A stretch of DNA of 64,000 nucleotides, taken from Istiophorus platypterus (Eukaryota > Chordata > Actinopteri > Istiophoriformes > Istiophoridae). This document shows, piece after piece, positions 22,871 through 37,100 of this stretch. The position numbers and the translations under genes are program-made. The stretch lies in NCBI GenBank assembly GCA_016859345.1, contig CM029134.1:9907560-9971559 (forward strand), written 5' to 3'. How positions within the stretch are numbered: the stretch's first letter is position 1; the number at the start of each line of letters is the position of its first letter. Under the pieces are notes generated by a model. The model had not been told where the DNA came from. It saw only the letters and a program-made list of their open reading frames with translations, and did no database searches.

Positions 22871-24688
22871 GTTGTACAATATTACTTTTTTTAGAAAATG
22901 TGCTAAACTTTTTTTTTGTGTGTGCTGGCTCTACTGCTTTTCCCCAAGTTCTAAATTTTAGAAAATCTTTATCAATGCTAAATCAGTGGGATTAGATATA
23001 CTCCCACTGACAAGATTGTAATAATAGAATAAGCTTGGGTCTAAAATTTTGATTGCCAGCACGGAAGAAAAAAAAGGTTCTAGTGGATCGAAAATGGGTT
23101 ATTTAGGATAACATCAGAAAGCTGCTTTACCAATGATTTTGTTATTATTATTTTCGTTATGTTTAGGATTCCTGGGCTTCACACTGCATGTCAAGCCATA
23201 AAAGATTGAAGTACTGTTAATGATGAGTTGAATTTGTTTACATTTGAGTGCCCTGCATATGCTAGCTTTGCACCTTTCAATCTATCATCCGGTTGCCATT
23301 TTAGTCTTTAGAGTCCTGAGACCCATTTTGCCTGGACATTTTGTGCACTGCTGCACATACAGATTTACATGATTAGAGGAATTTTAGAACATAAGAAACC
23401 CGAGCCAGGAATAATGCCATTACAGTGTTTGCAGGCTTTAACACAGCCTCACATGACACATCATTTTGTGGAAAGCAAAAATAAATGAAGAGAGAAAGAA
23501 AGAAAGAAAAGTAACTAATGGCTGACACACTCATAGAATAAAACAGAAGTGTCCATACTCTGGCACATCATAAGTAATAAATTCAGATCTTCACCTCTAT
23601 ATTGAAAATGTTTTATTTGCCAACCAGTATAACTTCAAGTACACTTGACCATTAGTCAATTTAATGTCATTGTGGAACGAAATGGAAAGAATTTCCTCAC
23701 TGGATGTTTAAGGTATACTCATCCCTGGACCCTGAAAGTGATAGAGTGGGATCAGGGAGGCCAGCAGTGTAAAAGACAGTCTGTCATGAAAAATATTAGT
23801 AACCGGAAACAGACCTGTCTTGCTCCACCAGCTCAGGATGAGTGATGAGCTCAAGAGAGTTTTCTTTTTTCTTTATACCTTTTTTTTCTTTACTCACTTC
23901 ATGGTGGACGAGGAGTTTATTGTGAGACCAAAACAACTATTCTTTCTTTTTTTTTTTCTTTCTGTCCATCTCTCTTTCACCCCACCTCTTGATTTCTTAC
24001 ATCACTACTTTGGCCAGCCATTATAAATGTAGACAGAGATAGACACATGCAGGGAGGCCAGCAGCCTTGCTTCGCATCAGGCTCCAGTCCGTGACAGCAG
24101 ATTTCAATGAGAGCTGACAATGGGACCAGGAATGAGAATAATGCTGTTTGCCAGCCTAGAAATTCAGCATGTCACAGTAGACCATTTCCAAGGCTGGGAG
24201 TGTTCCATGAACTGAGGTGAACAAGGAAGCTCCATTTCAAATGCAACTGTGTTTTTCTCCACTCATAACTACAACCCATCCACCCCCACAGGTTTATATT
24301 ATCATAGTATTTTCAGAACTTTTTAATAGTTGATCAACAAACTGGGCTTTAAGATAAGTTCACAAGGGTAACCTGAATTTAAACAGCTTCACATGTATTC
24401 ACGTTTTTCAAACACAGCCAAGCGTGAAGTTGTGTTTAATGACACACGGTGATTGAACTCAGCAGGAGCAAATCCCATGTGACCAAAAGTCGCTAGGCAG
24501 TGTTCATTTGCAGTAGAGGATGTCACTTTGTGCTCCAGTGGCACATAGGGGGAGCATAATGGTATAGAGTCATTGCCAGTGACTGGTCCTGTCTCCTCAC
24601 ATTACCATGTGATCATTAAAGTATCCTGGGTTTGGAAAAAGAAGAAAGTCTCAGAGTCACATGCGTTCCTATTTTTTGCCTATTTTCT

Positions 24689-24720
24689 CAGGGCTAGTTA
24701 CACTCAGGGCTAGTTACACT
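24689..24720 (+). repeat. Perfect 16-bp tandem duplication
   Basis: CAGGGCTAGTTACACT occurs twice head to tail (24689-24704 and 24705-24720) with no mismatch, which suggests a recent local slippage or repair duplication. Confidence 0.95.
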
Positions 24721-25773
24721 TTCTTCCCAAAACTGCACTCATGCATTTCTACCACATGTACATTATATGCCTATTTCACAAATTAGAACTTGGATTCTTT
24801 TTTTCCCCCACTTTGTTTATTGAAATCATTTTTAATTACACATTTTTGAATACGTTACTGAATCTTTTAGATGTTAAGTAATACTAAACTGGAAATCTTC
24901 TGAGTATCAAATACCCACCCTCTGTAGGTTTGAATGGCAGCTCTGAGAAGTTTGTAGCTCACTTATTCACTGAGGACATCAGCTAAGCAGTTTGTATTCA
25001 TATAAAATTCTCAAACAACTTATCCAGCATAATTCTGCTTTGGAGTTATGAGGAGGGAATAACATGACACTGAAATAGTTTATGTTCAGATTGTGAAAAA
25101 CTAGTACTTCTCCGTAACCACTTGCCTCATACAGTGGTGTTCATATGATATAAAACTGTGATTTACCAACATATTGGAAAAGTTTGTGTAACAGTGTCTG
25201 ACAGATACATACATGTTACTGTATTTCTTATATATCCAGATCACCAGTGACAGGCTTGAGTTACAGTACACAATGCCCATTGATAAAAGCATGTGACATG
25301 AGGTGAGGCAGGCACAGTGTTTTTGACCTTTCATGCGATTCTTAAACTGCAGCAGTCACCGACAGGACATTGTACTAAACATTAGGGAACTTTGAAGTTG
25401 TTTTCATGGGGAGACTTGTGATAACATGTCTGTCACCCGATTCCGATAAGTAAGATGATGATGATTGTTGTACAAACGAGCAGGAAATTGAGTCTTCTCT
25501 GAGGTGATCCGTGCACACTCCAGATAAGGCCTTGTTGAGACGTTACAATAACAAGTGCAGGGATTTGTAATATTGACTCTGTGAAAGAGTGTAATCTAAA
25601 GTACAATATGCCCACCCTGTTCAGGATTTATGTTGTGCTTGTGTGGTGGTACAGTAGTGAGATCTATATTTAAAAGGCTAATATTGCCAAATAGGTATCA
25701 TGCTGTTGTTAAAAAGTCATTTTAGCACTTAGCCGAAGTCCTCTTCTAAGTTCCTCTTCACAGACAAGTTGTA

Positions 25774-25817
25774 TTACTTCTTTTCAGTAGTAAAGAATTC
25801 CTACTTCTTTTCAGTAG
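25774..25817 (+). repeat. Direct repeat of TACTTCTTTTCAGTAG
   Basis: The same 16-base word appears at about 25775-25790 and 25802-25817, separated by AAAGAATTC-containing sequence. It is a local duplication with a short spacer. Confidence 0.85.
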
Positions 25818-28800
25818 AAGTGGGAAATTAATTTTATTTTGTAATCCTAGGATGACTGATTTGGTTTTGTCTGACCTAATTAAAATTCATGGAAAAGACC
25901 AATGAATAACAAAACAGAAATTCTTGAACTGAGCAGCATTATTGTTATTATTATTTTAATATCACATCTCAGTATTGATCCAGTTGTTATCCTCTAATGA
26001 CCTAATGATAATAACTTTATTTTTGTATGCTCACATAACAGGATAATGTCAAACAAAACAGTGGAGTGTTGGAATCACATACATGCAATAAGAACTGTAA
26101 TATTAATTGAAAAATAATTAAGGATAAACATGACTATGGGGAAATAATCCAAAACAACAATACAGTTCGCCCTAACTACATTGATTTTAAGACTGATTTG
26201 AAATCAGTCGTCATTCCGGACGCCCAGGTCTCTTACTATACATGTCTGGGATTTCACTGAAATAACTTTAGTACTTTAAGTAGTATATTGACTATGTAGG
26301 TGAGAAGTTAAATATTTAAATCCTCTCTGAGCTCTGTGCGATCCTTTTCACTGCCTTAAAAGTGAAGGCTTAATACTCGTCTCAGCATCGTGTAGGCAGA
26401 AATGTGCCACTCAAAGATTAGTCATGGTGTGTCTATGTGTTGGTGTTATTGTTCATTTGGGTGTTTTCCTCTTATGTTTTCATTCTCTTAAAAGCAAAGG
26501 CCTCCTGCACAATTAATTGCTAGCAGCAGAAGCAGACCTAATTGCTATTTTTACGCAAGTTGTTAAGTTGACTTCAAATTCCATTTTTAATTTTAGGTTT
26601 TCTGACTGATATTAATAGATAATTGTTCTCAAGACTGACATAAAACCTTCGTCATGGTTGATTGTGACATTATAAACATTTAGATTGGTCTATCGATAGA
26701 ACAAGTGTTTTGAGCTCTCATCTACTGTTGCGATCATTGTTCTGGTAATTCTTATCGTTCTATGTACACAATTTACACTAGCCCCGGAGAAAAATACCCA
26801 TCATACCAGACATGCTATTTTTCCAGAAAAGCAACAGATCATTTACCAACTAGGTGGTAATTGCACTAAAGTGCCTCTGTTTTTCTCTGAATTCCTTCCC
26901 ACACTCTGCCTCTATTGACCACTGTTTGAGAAAACGTGTCTGTGGCTCAAATGCTGTCATAAGAAGCTGGTCAGCTTTCACCAACCCCAGCGCATCTTTG
27001 GGGGAGGGAATTGATTTTCGATACTAAATTGGGTCATTTTTATCATGGACTGTCATCAGTATTTAATTTAAAAGCATGGCCTGAAGCAAGCATTGCAGGG
27101 CTGCTCATTCGAGTTTTACTAGGCCCAGGGGAGCAGGCTCCCATGTGCCCCTCTCGGTTAATTTATGCAACTATGTGTGAGGATTCCACCATCACTCATG
27201 ATTTATATCCCCAGAGGAGAGAAGATATAGGAGTACATAGGCATTTGCCGCCTGTATGGCAACATTTATATAGTGCTCTTAGGTTTTTGCTGGGTCTGCC
27301 AAGACCATGCTTATCTGTATCTATCATGAAAACCATCTTCCACATATTTTTTTTCTCAACATGCCACACTGGATGTTTCTTTTTCTTCCCATTCCAGGAA
27401 ATTACGCTCTGGTGAATTTCAAAGTAATCGCAGCTAGCTTGTTGTGAAGAAGTGTATAAACCATTGCACCTTGAGTAGTGTCATGCTGTGTCTCTCAAGT
27501 GCATACAGTGATATGGCTCAGTGTTCTGGGGGAGGTCAGAGAGACTGAGGTAGAAGATTCACTGTAGCCAAAGCTTTTGGTACCTCACCTGTTTTTTTCT
27601 TATCTTACTGTGTTTTGGAATATAGGATGAAAACAGGTTTGCAAGTTTGTTTAAGGAACGCTAGTCAAACCCGACCTCACTTCACAAATGTCTTCCTTTG
27701 TGTAGTACAGACCATATTGTGTTTATTTCCCTTATGATGTAAATGATGCTTATCTCCTCTAGGTTTGTCCTCAGGCTTTATGGAATGAGTTTAATTTAAC
27801 AGCCAGCCCTTTATTTCCAAATAAATCCAACAGGTCCTCACTATGACCTTTTTCTTACATGTTTGCATGATTTGCATTTTCCAACTTCTTTTTTTCCCAG
27901 CTCTGTGATATGGAGTCACACTGTGTGATCCATATTCAAATATTATTTAAATCAGTTGCACCACATTTGCATGTGAAATTGAGGATTTGAAGCCAGGTCG
28001 CCTGCATACTGATCAGAGGGACAACCTTCATTGGAGTGAGGTTGATATTGCAAGTAAATGGGACAGGGTATTAATAATTGTCATGAAAGGGGTGTTCTAT
28101 ATTGCATACCACCGTAGAAGAGTGTTTTTCCTCAGTGTAATGAATCTGATATTATTCTCAACACCTTTGCTTTCAGTGCTCTCAGCGCAGGAAATGATTA
28201 CACTATCTCACAAATAGAGAGACCCAGCATGGTGTCACTTTTTAGACCAAATTACACACAAGATGTCGGCTTCGAATGACAGATTTACTCAGAAAGAGAT
28301 ATGTTCAACGTTAATATTACCACTGCTACTGTGATTAAATTGCTGTGCCAAGAAATATATGTATACCGGTGTAATGTTCGACCACAATTCAGGTGTATTG
28401 GTGTCACTAGTATTCCTCTCCTTTGGCTTGAGATGGCATACCAGCTGAGACCTGCTCTTTACAGAAAGGTCTGTTTTTATTCCGCCAACTGAAGCAGAGG
28501 TAAGGAGGGACAGAATCGATTGTTGTGGGCCAAATTGAACCTGTGTTGAGCTGCAGGCAGCCACAAGATAAAGCCTCTGACGATGTCTGCTGTGTTTATC
28601 ATCAGGTGGCCTTTTCTGTGTGTGCTATGCTGCGATTTTGATGTGTTAAGTCATAATAGGGGAGCCACCATTCTTTGGAGGGGCTGCCAATAAAATCACA
28701 GACAGAGGGGATTATATTTCATGTCAGCCCATTATTGTCTCCAGCTTCCCTTGTACACTTTGTTTCACCTGGAGAGGCCTCTGCCTCAATTTTGCTGCTT

Positions 28801-29612
28801 TCTATCCTGCTTTGCTTGGGTCCATTTTGCGTTCATATTCAAGAGGTAAGGTTTTGAATGTAACACTCTTTTAAATTGTTGCATTGCATTTTATTGTGAA
28901 CTTCTACACAAAGATCCCCCTGACATCATACTGGCCGTGACTCGTTTGCAGTTGTGCGGTCTGTTTAGTAAGGAGAGATATTCTTCCACATCATATGTGA
29001 AAGATATACTCACAACAGAGCTTGGTTTCCACTGACTGTCCTCTGCCAAGCCTTTTCCATCAACAAACATAGATAATATGCAAAATTTAGAGTACTCCTA
29101 TGGTTGTGAAATCTTGAAAGAGGATGCTCATATAGTGTGTCTGTTCTGCCTTGGAATGGAACATGTCCTGACAGTAGATTCTCACCCAGCTTGTGGGACC
29201 CTGGCTTTTGGTTCAGTCTTAAGAATCTCTGTTCCAGGATAGCCTGTCTGCGAGGACCTCATATTGTGAGCCCCACATACTCAGTTTGCTAACTACGTTA
29301 CACCAGTCGTTATCTGAGATGACCAACTAAGTACTGCACACCAGTTCCAACAAAAGGTGGGCAATAGCCTCGTAGCTAACCTGGCAGGCCATTACCAGGG
29401 AGTAATAATGACTCCAGTAATTTTATGGCCACATTTAAAACCTCCTTCTTCGAGGAAGACAATGATAAGCCACTTTCCACCTTCAGGCTATGTTTCCAAG
29501 TTGACTTAATCAAGTGCAGAGAAGAATCCCACCAGTACTTTATAAGCATGCACCATAGATCCCTTGAATGTGTTTAGTTGCTTGCTATCCCTTTGCCCAC
29601 TGTACTGACATT

Positions 29613-29656
29613 ACCCCCCCCCCCACACACACACACACACCATCACCACCACCACT
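29613..29656 (+). repeat. Poly-C / (AC)n / CAC-rich tract
   Basis: Eleven or so C bases, then about ten AC units, then CATCACCACCACCAC. It is a low-complexity compound repeat. Confidence 0.93.
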
Positions 29657-32600
29657 AGGTATGAGGGAAAAAGGGTATCCAAAGTGAAACCTCCCACTGC
29701 TTAGAAGAGACTTTGACTGTGCGGATATGAAGCAGAATGGACATTAACCAGACGCCTGAGTAAGGTCCCTGGTTGCCTGTCAGATTTTATGGCTTCCTCT
29801 TGTCCCATTTTACCTTCAAGTACTGACCACCTGCAGTCAACAATTGACAGAAAAAGGCACATATCCATGACCATGACTGAAATAGCCCTTACAGTGTAAT
29901 AACAGTGTAATTTTCCCTTTTGTCCATATTTTCCTATATTAAAAGTCAAAGCCTTCACTAACAATGTTCCACGGTTAGAAGCTTCTACTTTAGATTTGAC
30001 CATTCTATCATCTGTCATATATGGGTTTATAAAGACACAGCCATTGAAGTCAGTCGTCAATAAAAGCTTTCCATTGCTGAAATTGCCCCATCTTGCTCTG
30101 GTAAGAAAATGCTTGCTTCTGTAGGCCTAAACTTCAAAACCTGCACCTGGTGACCCAGTGGCTACTTAAATAGAATGAAGGAAGGGGATCTTTTCACACA
30201 TGCATCTTGAGCATGAGCTTTTTCTACACATGCCTTTTTAACAGACGTATTTCCGGTACTTTAAAGGTTAAAGCTTGATTTTCATGGTGACCTATATTCA
30301 TGGCTTAGTACTGTACATCCAGGGTAGTGACAGCTTTTAGCAAAGCCTAAAGCTGTTGGTTATTACAATAGACTGATTGGCTGCTACAAAACTACTACCC
30401 CTAAGTAATGGCTGAATGGGCGCGCAATATGAAAGTGCCTTGGGCTACAAGATAACAGCACAAACACCCCAGTTGTAGTTGCTTAATGATTTTGTCAGCC
30501 CTTTGGCACTTAGCACCTGAAACACTCTATTCTTAAATAACAAAAACCAGAGACCAATAATTTATGTGCTCAAAAAATAAATATATAAGTTCAAAAAGGG
30601 GGAAAAAGAGGAATGTTTTTGAAAATCTCTAAAGGGATGTTTTGAAGTGTGTGAACTTTTGTTACTTTTGAATAGCCTGGCGTCCTTGGGTGAGACTTTT
30701 TCTCTGAAACAAATTAATTGGCTTTAGATACACTAAATGAAGCCTTTTATGACAATTGAGTGTCTTTCATGGATACTGAGGATTGTACATACACCTAAAC
30801 TACACACTGTAAATCACAGAATGAATCTGACAAAATCCACCTAAGCCAAGGACCTACACAGGTTTTATACCAGGTCCAGACTGTAACTATGCAGGTTGTT
30901 AATTGCATATTCTGATTTTGACTCAAAGCAAATCGCATACATTTTGGAATACATTCTGTTTTTACTTTTAGCTTTTGCCTTTTTTTACCAGAAAGATTTG
31001 GAATGTATGTGTATACTGTTGATTTTCTGCGATGATGACTTGATGTTTGTTATGCATTTGGTGGAGCACCATGCCAGTTTAGAAGCACTACATACAGATG
31101 GTTTTAGTAATGAGTTTTTATACTATTTTGATATTTAGTCATCCCAGCAGTGGATAATGTGTTTTAACTACAAACATTTTAAAATCAAAATTATATCTGC
31201 TTGGCTTTATTTATGTGTTTGTATGGGTGCGTGGGTGCATGCAAGCATGTGTGTGTGTGCAGGCATACGCGGCCCCATACTTAAACATCGCTGCTCTCAC
31301 TGTTGAAATACCTCTCAATATATTTATTTTTTTTGTTTGTTTGTTTTAATGTATATTAATACAAAATGCTGATTGTCTCATATTGTTACAGTATGAGCCA
31401 ATCATTACTCTTGTTTTTCGCACATCTATGTTTCTCTGTGTTTTGGTCATGCCACAACTCAGAGGATTGGATCCCCTGAGGTCGAAACGGGCTGTGTTTA
31501 TGGCTTGGCAATCGTGCGTAACAAGTGGCCCCTTTGTTACGTGGAGGGAAAACAAAAGACATGCTGTAATTCCAGCTAAAATGAACACTGAAGGCATTTC
31601 CGCTTTAATACCTCATGATTGTACACTTATTTAAACATATTCTTATGAAAGAGATGTGTTGTTCTGTGAAGTCTTTCTATGGTGGCTGCTAAATGAAGAC
31701 AGATATGGTTGGTGGGAGAATTGATCTGACCTTTCTCAGCATGTAAAGGATATGAATTTTCCACATCTACTTTATTAGTATGATATAGGGATACAGGAAA
31801 TCCTAATTTAGGCAGTTACTTGTAGGTCACAGCAAAGCTACATGCAGGAATGGAACAATAACTGCATATATATAGTTTTTGGATTGATTACAACAGCTGT
31901 CTTTCTTACAAAGGCGATTGTCCCTGACTGACTGACTGAGTGTCTGACGAAGTGATGAAGTTACACCATTGGTCAGCTGGCTGAGTGTTGGAGTTTCCCA
32001 CTGGCCATTGCTCTGTAACTTAGCAGCTTGAAATGGCTGACCCTAGTCAAAATGCAAATATGACACTATGACTATGCTAATTACCATATTATGTTATCTA
32101 GTGACATTTAGCAACTTTTTGGCAGGCTTGAACTACTTTCCACTGATAGTAGGGGTTTTACAGTGGTTCCAAAGTAGTTTTCATGTGTCCTCAATTTCGC
32201 AGATTGACAATAGACGGTCCAGCTGTGTAATAGTTTCTGAACAAGACAAAGTCAAAAACCTATCTTTTAGCAAATAAATGGAACATATACTCTACTTTTT
32301 TTTAGAAAGATGTAAAGTAAATTTAAAGGGAAAAATTGGTCTACAAGACATTTTCACAGCTAGTAATGTAACAATAAACAAAAGCGTGTAGAGTGGTGTT
32401 TAGACAAGGGAATTAAATAGTACCGAAACAGTGCACTTAGGATATTCAGATCCTTTCAGATTTGCCCATGGGTTAGGCACCAATGAAACAGCAATGCATA
32501 TAAAATTGAGTTTGCATCACAGGGTCACTGGTTGACATGTGTGTGGAGGCTCCTGGATTTTGTCTCTATAGTAACTGAAAATGCCTTATTGGATTTTTTT

Positions 32601-33603
32601 GCAGCAAGATACCGCAAGGAGTTGCAAGAAATTACTCAAAATTTGACATTTGACACTGAAAACATCACTTGTTCAAACACATAGTTTGGTTGCAGGCATT
32701 GCAGGCGCAAACACCTGCTGTTGAAAGGTTGATGCCCAGAAATGAATCTGAACATTCAGAAATAAAATAATGGTGGGATAGAACTGTGTAAACACTGACA
32801 CGGATTCCTAGTAAAAAAGAATTCATGAATGAGTAGAATTATTGTGGTATAGGTTGTATTTGAAAGAGAACATATTTAGTAAACATAAACTATTTCCATC
32901 AATTGCAAAAGAAACCTATGATTATTGTAGGCAGAGTTTGTCTATGATCTAATACCCTTGTGAGGTGAGGCTGAGGTCAGGCAGATAGTTCTGACATACC
33001 TTTGCTGCATTTAGATTGAGGACTGTACCTTTAACTAAATAATTCAAAATGCATTCCTGCTGCCACTGCCAAATACCTTGTACCCAGTTCCACATCTTCC
33101 AGTCAGTGAGTCTATTCAATGCATTCCGTTACCGTTCTATCCCCTGCCTTTCTTCCGTTGTTAGGGAACCACCATAACCAGTCATCTGCACTGGAAGATA
33201 AAACCAATATGCTGAGGGGATGTGATGTACCATCTGACATATGCCTCTTTAGTACGACTGCTCAGCTTAAAACCAATCAAGAGTCTGCCTTCCTTTTCTT
33301 CTCCAGTGAATACATAATCTAAATCTCATCAATAATCAGAGATGGTGATGGCAGCAATTGGCATGATTGCTAGAGAACACAGAGCAGTACTTGGAAAATG
33401 TAAAGAATTGCTGTCTCCATGGATGGATGGTATAAATCAAATAGAGTGATTAGGGGCTGACATTCCTCATTGTTGAACCACTGGACTAGTGGGTAGTGAG
33501 GACGCTTGGGGGCCATGAACTGAGATATTATATCTATTTTAGCAGTGCAGTGGTTTTGCTTTTAGTATCCGAGCCCCATTGTTGCTTACTGAGGGAATAA
33601 ATT

Positions 33604-34143
33604 TAAAGGAATAGTTTAAAAGTTTTGGAAACATACATATTCACTTTTTGCAGTGAGTAACATGAGAAGATCAATACCACTCTCACACCTGTCCTTTCAA
33701 AATGAAGCTGGAGCCATTAAAAGGTTAGCTTAGTTTAGCAGAAAGAATGGAAATGGACGGAACAGCTAACCTGGCTAGGTCAAATTATTAAAGATTAAAA
33801 ATGCCTAACAGCAGCTCTAAAGCTCACAAATTAACTTGTTATATTGTATTTGTTGAAGCCGCACAAAATCCCCAATTTTAGGGCAGGTTATGTGCAGAAA
33901 TAGTCTAATATATAACCCCTGATAAAACAAAAACTTTAACACTTATTTTTTATGTATTAAATAAATAAACTATAATTTCTAGAGTTCTAGAGCTGCAAGT
34001 AGGCTGATTTTTTTATACCACTGGACAGAGCCAGGCGACTGTTTTGTTTTTTTTTCCTTTTTCTAGTCTTTACAATAAGCTAAGCTAATGGTCTCATGGC
34101 TCCAGCCTCATACTTAAAAGACAGATAAGACACTATTCCTTTA
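33604..34143. mobile_element. Palindromic MITE-like element, about 540 bp
   Basis: The left end TAAAGGAATAGT (33604-33615) is matched by ACTATTCCTTTA (34132-34143) in inverted orientation. Deeper inside, GCTGGAGCCAT (33707-33717) pairs with ATGGCTCCAGC (34096-34106), and the TTAGCTTAGTTT word on the left pairs with TAAGCTAAGCTAA on the right. The right arm lacks about 80 bases that the left arm has between its tip and the GTC[CT]TTT word. No coding capacity was seen. Flanking TA on both sides fits a TA target duplication but is too short to prove it. Wording such as CTGGACAGAGCCAGGC and GGTTATGTGCAGAAATAGTC is familiar from a repeat common in spiny-rayed fish. It is a non-autonomous DNA transposon; the superfamily is uncertain. 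Confidence 0.8.
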
Positions 34144-37100
34144 TGATTCAAAATAAAATCAGTCATATTAATCAAACATGTAGAAAACCCTGTAACAAAA
34201 TTGGAAAAAAATCCTTTTAGGAAAAATAGACACAAAAGAAAGTATTCACCTAGATGTATTTTTGACAAATGCTGAATAATAAGCTATGTAGTATATAGCA
34301 CCTGCAGGTTTTATTAGAATCATATCTGGTGACAGAGGGGACAAATATCTCTGTTTCTTCATCAGCAGAAAGAAGAGGGGGAGGCAAACCCAGTTCTTGA
34401 GTCATAACCCTCCCTCACACTCTTCTCATGAGTCATACCACCACCACACATGTGCAGCTGGTTGAGCATTAGAAAATCTAATTTCTGAAATATGCACAGC
34501 AGTAGAAATGGTTATTTGAACAGACACATTTTACAAAATTAAATCATAAAAGAAAATTAAACTCAGAAATATGTCCATGGCAGATGAAATTTACCTCTCT
34601 GAGTTTAAGGTAGAACAAATCATTTATGTATCAGTCTTCTTTGAAGATAACAGTGTTTCATTAAGAGCATGGTCAGAAGCTATGTTTAACACTTTACATA
34701 CTGACAATAATCTGATGAATAATAATAGACCCCATCATTTAGTGTGCACATTTTAGATTTGAATATATCATAATTATTAGTGAATTATATTAGAAATCAT
34801 GCATCATTAACTCAATTAAGAATGTACTTTTTTTATTTCTTATATACATTTTACATATACCATTTTGCATTTATGGTTTATGGTTGAAGCACTGTTGTTT
34901 ATTTACAAATTCACTAAAAAATGTTGCAGAAAAATAAACATCCTTTCTCAGTTTAGCTGAATCTTATTTAGTAACTGTATAGGAAGAATCAAACTCATCC
35001 GTCTTGACAAGAAAAAAAACAAATGTTTAAACAAATGAACTCTGGAAGGATCGGTTTAACTATGCCCATGTACAGAGTCTCCTCTGACTGGCCACGGTGT
35101 CTCTCTCACAGAGGGAGCTCTTGAGCTACAAATAGGAACATAACAGAGAGCCAAATGACAGGAGGGGAAAGGGAGAGTCTGAGAAAGAAGAGAACAAAGA
35201 ATGACTAAGACACACTGCAAGGGAAAGACAGGACAAACTAACCAAGATGTTTGGAAGTGAATATGTAATACAGCAGAAAAAAAGAAGAAAAAGGAATGAA
35301 GACTTTAAAATGAAGGGATCTACTGTATATTACTTTCTCCCAGCCAACTGACCTTGATGCTGTTGTTAATCCAAGGACTACCAGCATCCTACTGTGAATA
35401 ATCAGAATGCAATGTTTCCTCATAATGAAAATTCATAATAATGATCAATAGTTTTAACTCAATAAAAAGTTGCTAAATAGAGCTGAATTATTACCGTTAA
35501 GCAGGGTATCATATTGAGGTGGATGTCCGGTCCTCAAATTAACCACTGGAGCTCAAGCCACTCCTGACCTGTGATGAAATCAAACTGAAATGAATTGGGA
35601 TAGCCATGAATTACTTCAATACAATTATTCCATGAACTGCTTGTTGTTGAAATTCTATATTTTTTGTCATAAGATCATAACTTTTTAGTTTTTAAATGTC
35701 TTTGAGATCTTCAAGTGCTATATTAATCCTATTGGGACCATGCACAAGGACCCAAGGAACCCCCTCCACAACTTTAAGCACTCAATAATTTATAAATAAA
35801 CCTAAAGATAAATTAATAATAATTAATTGATTAAAAAAACTAATAAATCCACTGCCTAATAACTGCCGAGCAACAAACAGCAGTCTTGACAGAAAGAACA
35901 GTCTAGAACCTCTAATATTTTAGAGGGCCAGAGATTTTTCTTGGGAGTTTGTCAGGACCAAAATAGAGCCAAAAGGAGAATATTAGATTTTTATTCTTCA
36001 GGTTGCCAGAAACACACCTTTAAGTGAATAGCAAGTGAAATATTAGATTAATCAAAAATTAATTTAGATGATGTGGAAATGAGTCTATGGCACAAAATGT
36101 AGAGATCCCAAAGTGTGCTTTGCATAGAAGCAGCATGGGGATACTGTCAATCATAAATTATAAAGTAGTAAACTTAAGAATGACACCTCTTTTTTTATTG
36201 CTCCTGTAAAGAAGACCCAGTTAACACTTTACACTCAAATACTCACTATATTTTAGCTCCTTGCATTTTGGCTACTTACATATATTTTTCTTTTCGTTTG
36301 TTTTTATAAAAAACATTTTATTGCTGTTCGCCGATAAAGTTGATTTTGCTTCGAGAGAGAGTTGGTACACAGTTCCTTTAACTCTCTCATGTGAAATAAA
36401 GATGATGGCATAGCAAAGATGTTTAAATCTAAAGCTTTAAAGGCAGAGTAATCATACACATACACTGTATATAATTAAAATTGTTGCACCAGATTAAACT
36501 AGCTTAAACCTTGGTAACTGGCAGAAATATGGGATTTTGTTTTTTGCTTCATTTAGCTGGTGCTTTTTTAGTGACAAATCACAAGATAGTCACATAAAAT
36601 ATCAATACTATGTTAATCAAATTTTACATCATCATACTTAGTACTCTATGCTTTTATCATTTCTTGGTCCTGTACTTTGCTGATCTCAGGCCAGTCAATA
36701 AGTCAAGTAAGTTTTTGAGTCACTTAGATCTAGAAATGCCAAGTGAAGTGTGTCCCTTAAAGGTGTCAGGTGAAATAACCACAGCTATGTGATAAGGTGC
36801 AACTTTGAAGTTCTGAATGAGGTTAGGGTCATGAGTCAACCTCTGCACACTATTATAATCACCACGCCCCCAGCGCTGAGCATCCCTCCTGTCTCCTACA
36901 CTCACACAAGTCATCTTCCTCCCCTGCCTCCAGAATCTCTTTTTACCCGTAGATGCAGTCTGGCTCAGGAGTACTTGACATTATAAACCACTCATTTAGT
37001 ATTTTTATCATTTTAGTGAAATGATTAGAGTTTGTATTTACTTTTTCACTCAAAGTTGATGCCTGCATGACTGTAGGTATTAAGATAAGATAAGATGATA

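Noticed and set aside
27011..27415. Open frame of 134 codons on the + strand
   Set aside because: No domain, biased composition or splice context. It ends in a Phe-rich stretch from T runs and reads like chance in intron sequence.
29701..30060. Open frame of 119 codons on the - strand
   Set aside because: No recognisable motif, no plausible promoter or splice sites, and no transposon similarity. Treated as chance.
31899..32040. CTGACTGACTGACTGAGTG block with GAAGTTACACCATTGGTCAGC, possible dispersed repeat
   Set aside because: It has a repeat-like look, but I could define no inverted ends, target duplication or second copy in the window.
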